Of a stretch of 64,000 nt of DNA, positions 15,236-28,518 are shown piece by piece. Position 1 is the first letter of the stretch. Every line of letters begins with the position of its first letter. Source of the stretch: AWTP1-13 sp963832445. GTDB taxonomy: Bacteria > Pseudomonadota > Alphaproteobacteria > Rhizobiales > Hyphomicrobiaceae. A program made the position numbers and the translations under genes. The stretch is taken from assembly GCA_963832445.1 (NCBI GenBank), contig CAWHUM010000014.1:310001-374000 (forward strand), given 5' to 3'. Under the pieces are notes generated by a model that ran no database searches, had not been told where the DNA came from, and saw only the letters and a list, made by a program, of their open reading frames with translations.

Positions 15236-17035
15236 CTAGCCGGGCGTCGCCCGCGCGGAGTAGACCACGGCGGCAGCATCGCGCGCCGGCACAGGCTGGG
15301 TGCGGTCGGCGGCGCGCTCGGGCGAGCCTGAGCCACGGTCGGACGTATAGAAATCGCCGAGCACCAAGACGTCCATTCCCGTGCGCAGGTAGCAGCCGAC
15401 GGCGTCCGCAGGCGAAGCGACAATCGGCTCGGTCCGGTTGAAACTGGTGTTGAGCAACACGGGAACGCCGGTCAGGCGGCCGAACTCTTCGATCAGGCCG
15501 TAATAGCGCGGATTGGTCGACCGCTCGACCGTCTGGATGCGGCCGGTACCGTCGACGTGTATGGCGGCCGGAATGCGCTGGCGGCTTTCGGGGCGCGCCC
15601 GCGGCGCCAGCGTCATGAATGGATCGGGCTGATCGATCTCGAAGAATTCGGCTGCCCGCTCCACCAGGACCGCGGGCGCAAAGGGACGGAAGGATTCGCG
15701 CTTCTTGACCTTGGCGTTGAGCAGATCGCGCATCTCGGGACGGCGGGGATCGGCGAGGATGGAGCGATTGCCGAGCGCCCGCGGCCCCATCTCGAAGCGG
15801 CCCTGGAACCACCCGACGATCTTGCCGTCGGCCAGATCCCGCGCGACTCGGGTCAGCAGCTGCTCCTGAGGGAGGCGGCGGTAGCGCAGGCCGGCCCCTT
15901 CCAGGGCCTCGACGATCTCGCGGTCGTCGTAAGCCTTGCCATAGAAGGCGTGCTGCAACTCGTAGCCGCGCCGATTGCCGAGGGTCTGGTGGTAGTGCCA
16001 CAAGGCGCTGCCGAGCGGCGCGCCGGTATCTGACGCGCATGGCGGCACCCACAGCCGCTTCACGTCCGTGTGCTCCAGAATCTTGGCGTTGGCGACACAA
16101 TTGAGCGCCACGCCTCCGGTCATGCACAAGTTGCGCAGGCCATGTTTCTTGATGAGCCCGCGCACCAGATGCAGGACGATCTCCTCGGTGACCGTCTGCA
16201 GCGCGAATGCGATGTCGCGATGGCGGTCGGTCAGCGGCTCGCCCTGGGCTCGCGGCGGTCCGAACGTGTCGATGAACTTGCGTTTGAAGGGGCGCAGCTG
16301 GCCGAACATGTCGTAGCTGAAGTAGGCCATGTTGACGGCATAGCTGCCGTCCGGCGTCGGCCTGATCACGTCCCGGAAGCGCTCGACGAAGGTGTCCTCG
16401 CCGAACGCGGCGAGCGCCATCACCTTGCCTTCGTCGCCGAAGCCGGCAAAACCGAGATACTCGGTGACGAACGTGTAGACGAGGCCGGCAGAGTTGATGA
16501 TGCCGGTCGACCACGTGCGCTCGAGCCGGTTACCCCGCCCGATGTGCGCGCTGCTCGAGCAGTCGTCGCCGTAGCCGTCCATCACCAGCACGAGGGCTTC
16601 CTCGAACGGCGAGGCAAAGAACATGGCCGCATGGGCATTGTGATGCGCGACACAGACAATGGGCGGCACGCGCACGTCCCCGAAGAACTTCCGGATATCG
16701 CGGGCCAGGTAGTACTTGAGCAGGACGATCTGGTTCTGCTGCGAAGCATGCGAGCGCGGATGCGCGAGGCTGAGGCTCAGCGGGAAGCGGCGCAGCACGA
16801 TCGAGGCGAACGACTTGCGCAGAAGCCGCTCGTCCCACGGCGTGGTCATGACGTCTATGTCGGCTAGGGCAATACCCAGCTCCTGCAAGCCTGCAGCCAG
16901 GGCGAGCTTCGGGAATTTCTTGGTCTTCTTGCTGCGATTGAAGCGCTCCTCCTCGAGCACCAGCTCGGGCTGGCCCGCCTTCAGAAAGGCAACACCGCTG
17001 TCGTGGGTTTTGGCTGCGATCCCGAGTATTCTCAA
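15236..17035 (-). CDS. NodU/CmcH-family carbamoyltransferase
   Basis: 599 residues. The N-terminal ASKHA-like domain starts MRILGIAAKTHDSGVAFLKA and contains HHNAHAAMFFASPF with the metal-binding histidines and LVMDGYGDD; the C-terminal domain has GWFQGRFEMGPRALGNRSIL and SFRPFAPAVL, typical of the family, which transfers carbamoyl groups from carbamoyl phosphate to sugars or antibiotics. The gene seems to start with TTG at 17035, matching the family N-terminus; no strong ribosome site is visible. Whether it modifies a Nod-factor-like or surface glycan is unknown; no nod or glycan genes are near. Confidence 0.9.
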   Translation of the reverse strand: MRILGIAAKTHDSGVAFLKAGQPELVLEEERFNRSKKTKKFPKLALAAGLQELGIALADIDVMTTPWDERLLRKSFASIVLRRFPLSLSLAHPRSHASQQNQIVLLKYYLARDIRKFFGDVRVPPIVCVAHHNAHAAMFFASPFEEALVLVMDGYGDDCSSSAHIGRGNRLERTWSTGIINSAGLVYTFVTEYLGFAGFGDEGKVMALAAFGEDTFVERFRDVIRPTPDGSYAVNMAYFSYDMFGQLRPFKRKFIDTFGPPRAQGEPLTDRHRDIAFALQTVTEEIVLHLVRGLIKKHGLRNLCMTGGVALNCVANAKILEHTDVKRLWVPPCASDTGAPLGSALWHYHQTLGNRRGYELQHAFYGKAYDDREIVEALEGAGLRYRRLPQEQLLTRVARDLADGKIVGWFQGRFEMGPRALGNRSILADPRRPEMRDLLNAKVKKRESFRPFAPAVLVERAAEFFEIDQPDPFMTLAPRARPESRQRIPAAIHVDGTGRIQTVERSTNPRYYGLIEEFGRLTGVPVLLNTSFNRTEPIVASPADAVGCYLRTGMDVLVLGDFYTSDRGSGSPERAADRTQPVPARDAAAVVYSARATPG

Positions 17036-17214
17036 GGTGCGAGCACCGCTATGGTGAGGTTAGATGCGACGGCATGCTAGCGGCGCCCCACGCCAATTCG
17101 CCAAATTGCATTTAAGACCAGCGTGCGAAGCATGTCGAGTTCGCACATAGCGCAGAGTTCGGGCAAATAGCGCTCGTTCGGCCAGTGTCCGGCTGCCGGC
17201 GTGCCCGGCAAGCA

Positions 17215-20739
<3,525 letters not shown>

Positions 20740-21076
20740 ATGACCACGTCCCTATTGCGCTTTTAGCTGCACTGCCGGCCGCGCCCTGCGACAGGTACTG
20801 GTACTGGGCTTGCAACCGTCATCGCATCGCAGAAAAGTGTGTGGAAGCAGCGAGGAAGGGCCCGCAACTGGCTACTCCCGCCGGCCCATGCTGACATAAG
20901 GACCGGTGCCATTGTTGTCAACGAAGGATGCCCGCCTGCAGGCTCTGCGCAGGTCAACCCATTTGCCACATGAAAATTTGGCAAGATGGCGGTCACCCCT
21001 CAGAATACGGGTGGACTTGAGAAGCGGAGCGCTCTTCGCGTACATCGAGCGAAACCCCCGCGGCAGGAGCATAGCC
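20740..21076. other. secA/argJ divergent intergenic region
   Basis: 337 bases between the two start codons. In many alphaproteobacteria a parvulin-type isomerase gene sits between secA and argJ; nothing like it is present here. Promoters for both genes are expected; I cannot assign boxes with confidence. Confidence 0.4.
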
Positions 21077-22328
21077 ATGGCCAAATCGACGGTGCGGCCG
21101 TCACCGTTCGCGCCGGCGCGCCTTCCCGACGTGCCGGTAGTACCGGGCGTGCGGCTCGCAGCCTGCGAGGCCGGCATCCGCTACGCCAACCGGACCGACC
21201 TGATGATGGCGGTGCTCGATCCCGGCACCGTCGTTGCCGGCATGCTCACCAAGTCCAAGACCTGCTCGGCGCCGGTGCTGTGGTGCCGCAGCAGCCTCGG
21301 CAAGGGCGTGGGCCGTGCGCTGGTGGTTAATTCCGGCAACGCCAACGCCTTCACCGGCAAGAAAGGTGCCGACGCCACGCGCATGACGGCCGAAGCCGCC
21401 GCTGCAGCCGTGGGCTGCGCGCCAGACGAGGTCTACGTGGCCTCGACGGGCGTCATCGGCGAACCGCTCGATGCGGCCAAGTTCGCGCATCTGCTGGGGG
21501 GCCTGGCCAAGTCGGCCAAGCCCGAGGCTTGGCATGACGCCGCCAAGGCCATCATGACCACAGACACGTTCCCGAAGCTGGCGACGCGTACAGTGAGGCT
21601 CGGCAACACCGACGTGATCATCAACGGCTTCGCCAAGGGTGCCGGCATGATCGCGCCGGATCTGGCGACCATGCTGTCGTTCATATTCACCGATGCGGCG
21701 GTCGACAAGCGCGTGCTGCAGGAGATGCTGGCTGCCTGCGCGGACACGACCTTCAATACGATCACCATCGACAGCGATACCTCGACCAGCGACACGGTGC
21801 TGCTGTTCGCCACCGGCGTCGCGAAGTCGCGCGGGGCGCCTGCCATCTCATCTGCGTCGAGCCCGGACGGGCGCAAGTTCGCCGCCGCCCTGCACGACCT
21901 GATGCACGAGCTCGCCCTGTGGGTGGTGAAGGACGGCGAGGGCCTGACCAAGCTGATCAGGATCGACGTCGACGGGCGCCGAGAACGATGCCGCAGCGCG
22001 CCGCATCGGCTTCTCGATCGCCAATTCGCCGCTGGTGAAGACCGCGGTTGCTGGCGGCGATCCCAATTGGGGCCGCGTAGTGATGGCGGTTGGCAAGGCT
22101 GGCGAGGCCGCCGACCGCGACCGGCTATCGATCACCTACGGCGACATCCAGGTGGCCAAGGACGGCGGGCGGGCGCCCACCTACGACGAGCAGAAGGTCG
22201 CCGCCTACATGGAGGGCCGCGAGATCGCGATCCGGGTGGACCTGGGGCTAGGCGCGGGCAAGGCCACCGTGTGGACCTGCGACCTCACCCACGACTACAT
22301 CTCGATCAACGCGGACTACCGCAGCTAG
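21077..22328 (+). CDS. argJ: bifunctional glutamate N-acetyltransferase/amino-acid acetyltransferase, one frameshift
   Basis: Recycles the acetyl group in arginine synthesis. Starts MAKSTVRPSPFAP at 21077 behind AGGAGC. Autocleavage site: the KGAGMIAPDLATMLSF motif with the nucleophilic Thr. Near 21974-21976 a GGG run has one base too many; the frame then continues as AENDAAARRIGFSIANSPLV to GDPNWGRVVMAVGKAG and the stop at 22328. Corrected length about 416 residues, normal. Because both parts are highly conserved and the enzyme is needed for arginine synthesis, a sequencing indel in the homopolymer is the likely cause. Confidence 0.93.
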
Positions 22329-22417
22329 TCAGGTTCTGGGGTTAGGGATTTCGGGATCGAAGGAACTCGTGTGTGGATGCTCGGCTCCTCTAGTCGCCTC
22401 CAAATGAGGTTTGTGCG

Positions 22418-22810
22418 ATGGCCGTAGAGTTCAATCATACGATCGTCTGGTCGAAGGACAGCAAAGCATCGGCGGCCTTTCTCGCAAACATCCTCGGGCT
22501 GCCATCGCCGAGGAAGTGGGGTCCGTTTCAGGTCGTGGCGACCGCGAACAGCGTCAACCTCGACTTCATGGACAGGGAAGGCGAGATCTTGTCCCGTCAC
22601 TTTGCCTTTCTCGTTAGCGAGATGGAGTTCGACGAGATATTCAATCGCATCCGGCAACAGGGGATTACCTACTGGGCCGACCCCGGGCAGACCAAGGAGG
22701 GTGAGATCAACCGTCACGATGGCGGACGGGGGATCTATTTCGAAGACCCCAACGGGCACCTCTTGGAGATCATCACGCGGCCCTACGGCAGCAGCGGCTG
22801 GGAGCCGTAA
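22418..22810 (+). CDS. VOC/glyoxalase-fold protein
   Basis: 130 residues with a vicinal oxygen chelate fold: FNHTIVWSKDSKASAAFLANILGL at the start (metal His) and the closing YFEDPNGHLLEIITRPY (metal Glu). The substrate is unknown; the family spans glyoxalase, fosfomycin resistance and dioxygenases. TGAGG lies before the ATG. Convergent with the extradiol-type gene at 22841, another VOC protein. Confidence 0.8.
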   Translation: MAVEFNHTIVWSKDSKASAAFLANILGLPSPRKWGPFQVVATANSVNLDFMDREGEILSRHFAFLVSEMEFDEIFNRIRQQGITYWADPGQTKEGEINRHDGGRGIYFEDPNGHLLEIITRPYGSSGWEP

Positions 22811-22840
22811 GGTCGGGATGCGGCGCACCTGCCGCTGCGC

Positions 22841-23823
22841 CTACTTCGTCCGCGGGCCGGTGTACTGCTCGATCGGGGGCGTGCCGCCGGTGTGGAAGCT
22901 CTCCACCGTCTTGAGTCCCCAGGCCTGGCCCTTCTTGCGCTCGGCCTCGGTCCACACCACGGGCTGCCAGTCGGGCGCCAGCACCAGGCGCGCGCCGGCA
23001 TTGGCAACCTCGACGCGGTTGCCGCCGGGCTCGTAGACGTAGAGGAAGAAGGTCTGCTGGATGGCGTGCTTGTGCGGGCCGGTCTCGATCGGCACGCCGG
23101 CCTCCAGGAAGATGTCGGCGGCGCGCAGGATCTCCTCACGGCTATCGATGGCGTAGGTGACGTGGTGGAAGCGCCCCTTGGCACCGTAGTGGTCGAGCGT
23201 GAAGGCGAGGTCGTAGCTCTTGTTGTTGGTGGTGACCCAGGCGCCGGCCTCTTTGCCGCTGTCGAGCACGATCATCTCGGTGGTCCGCAAGCCCATCACG
23301 TTCTCCATGAACAGGCGCAGCTCGCGAACGTCCGAGCACAGCAGGTTCATGTGATCGAGGCGGCGGACATTGGCGCCGCGGGCGGGGAAGCGCTGGGCCT
23401 GGTTCTTGAGCGCGGGCTTGAGCTCCGGCGGCGCCTTGTACCACTCGGTCTCGTAGTAGATCTCCATCGGGTGACCGTCGGGCGTGGTGAAGGCATAGGC
23501 CGGCCCGTGGCCGAGATCGCCCTTGGTCCAGCCCTTGCCGGAGCCCGCCTTCTCGATGATGCCGGCGCGCCGCTCGAGCGCTTCCGGGCTGCTGGCACGG
23601 TAGGCGAAGTGGCCGAGGCCCGCGACCTTGGCCTCGGTGAGTTTCAGCGTAGTGGCGCTCGTAGTCGTCCCAGCCGCGCAGGTAGACCGATTGGCCTTGG
23701 CGGCCACTCTCGGTCATGCCGAACACGTCGACGAAGAAGCGTAAGGATTTCCTCGGGCTTGGGGGTGAACAGCTCGACATGGGCGAGGTGGGCGAGATCG
23801 AAGGAGCGGAGCGTGGATTGCAC
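22841..23823 (-). CDS. extradiol-dioxygenase-type VOC protein, two frameshifts
   Basis: Two-domain VOC protein resembling catechol 2,3-dioxygenase/BphC. The first domain opens FDLAHLAHVELFTPKPEEIL, shifts near 23742 (one extra base) to RFFVDVFGMTESGRQGQSV, and shifts again near 23648-23652 into TLKLTEAKVAGLGHFAYRAS. The second domain holds LDHMNLLCSDVRELRLFMEN (metal His), RFHHVTYAIDSREEIL (metal His) and FFLYVYEPGGNRVEV (metal Glu). All three metal ligands are present, so an Fe(II) ring-cleavage role is plausible. I take GTG at 23823 (GAGG upstream) as start, giving about 326 residues after correction. Confidence 0.75.
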
Positions 23824-24030
23824 GGGAATTGCCTCGGATTTCCAGAGCGGCAAGCATAGTCGCAAGGCCGGATCGGCACCAGACTAGGCGCCCGCGCCGC
23901 AGTGCCCGTCAAGTCCTGCCTCGCATGCCTGACTTGACCGGACGAAGGGGCCGTCCGACATCTGTCTTCGGGCACGGAATATCCGGGACCCAGGGTCGGA
24001 AGTCGACCAGACGACGAGGGACGGTGTGAC

Positions 24031-24917
24031 ATGGCGGACAGTTGGCTGACCGCTAGTCGCGTCGTCTGTTGCTCGGACTGGTAGCGGTCAACGCCGCAAT
24101 CTTCCTGTTCGCTTGGTACGAGTGGGCCACTTCCTCCAGGAAGGACCCTTGGCTTCGGTCCACGCAGGTCCTGTCGCCCACGGCCGGTCCTGCTCGATCG
24201 ACAGCGATACTGCTGCACGGATTCGGAGGCACGCCACGGGATTTTCGCTCGCATGGCCGAGGCGCTTGCGAGCCAAGGCTTCCGCGTGGTGGTGCCAGCC
24301 TTGCCGGGCCAAACCAGCACGTCATTCGCGTATTGCCGGGGACGCTACTCTGCGACCGCCTACGCGCGATTGGCTTGGCAGCCTCATCCGCGAGGAGCGG
24401 CGTTTGAGCGGCAAGCCGCCCGCGCTGGTGGGCACGTCGATGGGTGGCACACTCGCTACTATCGGCGCTGCCGAGCACGACCTCAGCCGGGTGGTGATGA
24501 TTGCGCCTTACATCTCGCTCGCGTGGGCGGCGAGTGGACAACGCGATTGACCAACTGGATCAAATGGATATTGCCCGTCATGCCGAAGGTGCAGAAAGGG
24601 CAGATCTCCGATCCAGTCGGCTACAAGGAGTACGAGACCGGCTCCTACCTGGTTTCCCTGCGGGCATTTCTGCAGCTGGCGGAGCTGGCCCGGATCGCTC
24701 GCGACAAGGCACCGCAGCTTACGGTGCCGATCCTGGTGTTCGCCTCGCCGAAGGATGCCGTGGCCTCGTTCGCCGCGACCGATCGCTTGTTTCACGGACG
24801 CGGCAATGGCGGGAGATCGTTTGCGACCGCAGCAATCACGTCCTCACGTACGACTTCGATCGCGGGCGCATCAAGACGGAGATCGTCGCGTTTCTGACGG
24901 CGGAGACATCGCCGTAG
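24031..24917 (+). pseudogene. alpha/beta-hydrolase (lipase-like), multiply frameshifted
   Basis: Pieces of one hydrolase are spread over all three frames: an N-terminal membrane segment (LLGLVAVNAAIFLFAWYEWA), TAILLHGFGGTPRDFRS (oxyanion), MAEALASQGFRVVVPALPGQ, then LVGTSMGGTLATIGAAEHDL with the nucleophile Ser, then TNWIKWILPVMPKVQKGQIS, and SNHVLTYDFDRGRIKTEIVA with the catalytic His. Shifts lie near 24055, 24247, 24365, 24512 and 24790-24830. All catalytic parts survive, so it may be intact in the organism; five changes within 900 bases also allow true decay. Convergent with the SDR gene. Confidence 0.7.
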
Positions 24918-25793
24918 GGTCGCCGCTGAATGAGCGCGGCCTTTTCGTGCGCGGGACAGTCCGCCACCAGACAACCGCCGCAATGTGTCGCGCGTCGGCG
25001 TCGTAGGCCTGCGAATGCGCACGCGCTTCCTGCAAGCGGTTGAAATAAAGCCCCGTGCGGCCTTCCACCTCGGGCGAGACAGCGAGCTTGAGGATCGCCT
25101 CGGCGCCTTCCTCCACGGTGCTTGCTGGCGAAACCCCTGCCTCGCGCACCATGGTCGTGGCCATGTAGGTGGCGGGGTGCAGTGCGTTCACCGTGATGTT
25201 GCTGGCCTTGAGCTCCTGCGCCAGATCGATGGTGAACATGATCTGCGCCAGCTTGCTCTGGCAATAAGCCTGCACGCCGTCGTAGTGCTTGGTGAGCATC
25301 ACGTCGTTGAAATCGATGGGGCTCTGCCCGGCGGAGGCCACGTTGACGATGCGCGCCGGCGTGCTGGCCTCGAGCAGCGGCAGGAGCAGGTACGTGAGTA
25401 GAAAGCCCGACAGGTAGTTGACCGCGAAGCGCAGCTCGTGGCCGTCGGCACTGACGCGCCGCCGCGGGCCGCCCGAGCGCGTGCCGATGCCCGCGTTGTT
25501 GATCAGCAGGTCGAGCCGCTGTTGGTCCTTGCGCACGGCGGCTGCCAGCGCGCGCACCTGCTCGAGGGATGAGAGATCGGCCGGATAGAAGACAGCACGG
25601 TGCCGCCGCGCCTGATCTCCTCCATCACCGCTTCCGCGCGTGGCCTGTCGCGTCCATGCAGCAGAACCTTGGCACCGCGGCGGGCGAGCTCGATGGCAAC
25701 ATGGCGGCCCACGCGGTCCGTGGAGCTGGTGATGAGGATGGTCTTGTTGCCGGGCCATGATCTATGCTTTTCAACGAGGGGGCTCGTGGTCAA
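24871..25793 (-). CDS. short-chain dehydrogenase/reductase, frameshifted
   Basis: Classical SDR: cofactor fold ILITSSTDRVGRHVAIELAR, LDLLINNAGIGTRSGG, catalytic Ser in IVNVASAGQSP and catalytic YCQSK. The frame changes near 25590-25596 (RRGGTVL to FYPADLSSLEQVR). The start is uncertain: TTG at 25793, or ATG at 25758 if one C of the CCC at about 25752-25754 is extra, which would give MAGNKTILIT, a typical SDR start. The C-terminus probably also shifts around 25000-25010, so the stop at 24871 is provisional. Substrate unknown. Confidence 0.75.
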
Positions 25794-25912
25794 CCGGCGG
25801 CAATCACCAGCGCCGTAAGACTACGACTCCAAAGGGGGAGGCGGCGGACAGCCGCCGCTCGCCGCGAGCTTCGACTTCCAACGCCGGATGCCGGCGCAAT
25901 CTGACAAATGGA

Positions 25913-28012
25913 ATGCCCGTGACCTCCCGCACCAGCCCTGCGCTTGCTTTCGCCGCCACCATGCTGCTGGCGGGCTTTCTCCTGTTCCAGGTACAGCTCG
26001 TGCTCGGCAAGTTCATCCTGCCATGGTTCGGCGGCAGCGCTGCCACCTGGCTGGTGTGCATGCTGTTCTTCCAGATGGCGCTGCTGGTGGGCTATGCGTA
26101 TGCCTACGCGCTGACGCTGCCCTTTCCCATCCGGCGGCAGGCGCAGCTGCAGGTCGGCATCCTGGTCGTGAGCCTGGCCCTGCTGCCGATCGCGCCCTCC
26201 GACGGCTGGAAGCCGATCGACGCCAGCGATCCGACGTGGCGCATTCTGGGCATGCTCACGGTGTGCGTCGGGGTGCCCTACATCGCGCTCGCTACGACCA
26301 CACCGCTGCTGTCACGCTGGCTCGCGCACATCGAGCCCTCGCTCAATCCGGTGCGCTTCTTCGCGGCTTCCAACATCGGCTCGTTCCTGGGGCTGCTGTC
26401 CTATCCGTTCCTTTTTGAGCGGCTGCTCGCGAGCGCCGATCAGACGCGCTGGTGGTCCTGGGCCTATGTGCTCTACGTGGCGCTGTTTGCCGTCTGCGCC
26501 TGGCTTACCCTCGCGCGTGCGCATGGCGAAGAAGGCGGCGGCATACAATCGAAGTGGCGCGTTGCCCCCGCGAGGCATCCGGTTTGGCTGTGGGTCGGCT
26601 ACTCGGCGCTGGGCTCGGCCTTGCTGCTCGCCACCACCAACGCGATTACGCAGTTTGCCGCCGTGGTGCCGTTCCTGTGGGTGGTGCCCCTCAGCTGCTA
26701 CCTGCTGACCTTCGTGATCACCTTTGGCTATCCCAAGACCTACAACCGTACCGTGTTCGGGGTGTTGTTCCTGTTGCTGGCGGGAACGATCCTCGCGCTG
26801 CCGGTACCTGAGACCTCGTTTCGCCTGTTCATTCAAATCGTGCTGCAGGCGGCAACCTTGTTCGCCGGCTGCATGATCTGCCATGGCGAGATGGTCAGGC
26901 TGCAGCCCCAGCCCGCCGCTTTGCCGAGGTTCTATCTCGCCGTGGCTGCGGGCGGGGCGCTGGGCGGCTTGGGGATAGTGCTCGGCGCGCCGCTCGTCTT
27001 TTCCGATTTCTTCGAGCACCCGATCGTACTTGTGGCGATCGCCGCCGCGGCCCTGCTGCGAATGCTCACCGCGGCCGAGGGAAGGATGCGCTGGGCTGTC
27101 GGAGCGGCCGCGTGCATCGCCGCCCTCTATTTCCTCGGCGGCCTTTCCGCACGAGACGAGCTGAGGGGCAACACGGTAGTAGAGCGCATTCGCAACTTCT
27201 ATGGGGTAGTCAAGATTGTGCGCGCCGACGAGGACGACCCCAAGGAGTTCATGCTGAGCCTGTTCCAGGCCGGCATCGACCAGGGCGGCCAATATCAGAC
27301 GCCCGAACGCAGGATGCAGGCGATCTGCGGCTTCGATTGGGACAGCGGGCTCGGCATGGCGCTGGCTTACAATGCCAAGCGGCGGGCCGGCGGACCGCAG
27401 ACCCCGCTGCGCATCGGCGTCATCGGCATGGGCGCCGGCATGATCGCCACGCTGGGCCGCGAGGGCGATATCCTGCGCTACTACGAGCTCAATCCCGCCG
27501 TGCTCGAGTTGACCAGCAAGCACTTCACCTTCATCAAGGAGAGCAAGGCCAAGGTCGACGTGTTGCTCGGCGACGCGCGCCTTGTGCTCGAGCGGCATCT
27601 CAAGGCCAACGACCCTCAGAACTTCGACGTGCTCGTGCTGGACGCGTTCCGCGGTGCCTCGCCGCCGATGCATCTCATGACCAAGCAGGCGTTCCAGATC
27701 TACTTCGGCCACCTCGCCGAGAACGGCATTCTGGCCGTGAACTTCGAGCTCGACACTTTCGAGGTAGCGCCGCTGCACCGTGGCATGGCCAACGAATTCG
27801 GGGTCAATGTCGGCTGGTTTGAGACGAGGCAAGACGAGGACCACTGCCAGGCGCCGATCAGCTGGGCGGTCTACACGCGGGACAACGCATTCTTCGGTGC
27901 GCCGATCGTGCGCAAGGCCGTGTCGCCCTGGCGGGACGGCGGCAAATCGCAGCTCGTCTGGACCGACCAGGACAGCAACCTGATGAGCATCGTCAACTGG
28001 GGGAAGGATTGA
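25913..28012 (+). CDS. membrane-fused spermidine-synthase-like protein
   Basis: About 699 residues. The N-terminal 400 residues form roughly ten hydrophobic membrane segments (first: FAATMLLAGFLLFQVQLVLG) and the C-terminus is a soluble SAM/dcSAM-binding fold: IGVIGMGAGMIATLGREGDI, YYELNPAVLEL, LLGDARLVLE and FDVLVLDAFRG. This is the layout of fused MFS/spermidine-synthase proteins, whose substrates are largely untested. The ATG at 25913 begins just before the first membrane segment. Its stop TGA abuts the stop of the convergent MaoC gene (TGATCA at 28010-28015). Confidence 0.85.
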   Translation: MPVTSRTSPALAFAATMLLAGFLLFQVQLVLGKFILPWFGGSAATWLVCMLFFQMALLVGYAYAYALTLPFPIRRQAQLQVGILVVSLALLPIAPSDGWKPIDASDPTWRILGMLTVCVGVPYIALATTTPLLSRWLAHIEPSLNPVRFFAASNIGSFLGLLSYPFLFERLLASADQTRWWSWAYVLYVALFAVCAWLTLARAHGEEGGGIQSKWRVAPARHPVWLWVGYSALGSALLLATTNAITQFAAVVPFLWVVPLSCYLLTFVITFGYPKTYNRTVFGVLFLLLAGTILALPVPETSFRLFIQIVLQAATLFAGCMICHGEMVRLQPQPAALPRFYLAVAAGGALGGLGIVLGAPLVFSDFFEHPIVLVAIAAAALLRMLTAAEGRMRWAVGAAACIAALYFLGGLSARDELRGNTVVERIRNFYGVVKIVRADEDDPKEFMLSLFQAGIDQGGQYQTPERRMQAICGFDWDSGLGMALAYNAKRRAGGPQTPLRIGVIGMGAGMIATLGREGDILRYYELNPAVLELTSKHFTFIKESKAKVDVLLGDARLVLERHLKANDPQNFDVLVLDAFRGASPPMHLMTKQAFQIYFGHLAENGILAVNFELDTFEVAPLHRGMANEFGVNVGWFETRQDEDHCQAPISWAVYTRDNAFFGAPIVRKAVSPWRDGGKSQLVWTDQDSNLMSIVNWGKD

Positions 28013-28507
28013 TCAGCTTTTGCCTGCCATCGGCACCAGGACGGTGCGCTCGAACACCATGAACTGGGTGCCATCGGCCTTGAGTCCGCGCGTGCGCACC
28101 GTGACGAGGCCCTGGCCCGGCCGGCTACCCGAGGGACGCTTGCAGAGCACCTCGCTCTCGGCATAGATGGTGTCGCCGGCGAACACCGGCGCGGTCAGCT
28201 CCACCTTGCTCCAGCCCAGATTGGCTATGGCCTTCTGGCTCACGTCCGCCACGCTCATGCCGGTGACGATGGCGAGCGTGAGGCATGAGTTGACCAGCGG
28301 CTTCTTGAACTCGGTCTCGGCCGCATAGGCGGCATCGAAGTGCAGCGGGTGCTGGTTCATTGTCAGCAGCGTGAACCAGACGTTGTCGGCCTCCGTGATG
28401 GTGCGCCCAGGCCGGTGCTCGTAGATGTCGCCCACCACGAAGTCGTCGTAGGTGCGGCCGATGTCGGCGCGGGTGCGACGGGGTGCGATTTGCCTGGTGC
28501 TGCGCAT
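28013..28507 (-). CDS. MaoC-family (R)-hydratase-like protein
   Basis: 164 residues with a hot-dog fold MaoC pattern: GRTITEADNVWFTLLTMNQHP (catalytic Asp/His dyad region), LDAAYAAETEFKKPLVNS, and FAGDTIYAESEVL. Such proteins hydrate enoyl-CoA or dehydrate beta-hydroxyacyl-CoA or mesaconyl-CoA-like esters. It is the last gene of an operon with two CoA-transferases and an acyl-CoA dehydrogenase, so the substrate is probably a CoA ester made by them. Confidence 0.87.
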   Translation of the reverse strand: MRSTRQIAPRRTRADIGRTYDDFVVGDIYEHRPGRTITEADNVWFTLLTMNQHPLHFDAAYAAETEFKKPLVNSCLTLAIVTGMSVADVSQKAIANLGWSKVELTAPVFAGDTIYAESEVLCKRPSGSRPGQGLVTVRTRGLKADGTQFMVFERTVLVPMAGKS

Positions 28508-28518
28508 GCCGGCGCCCC

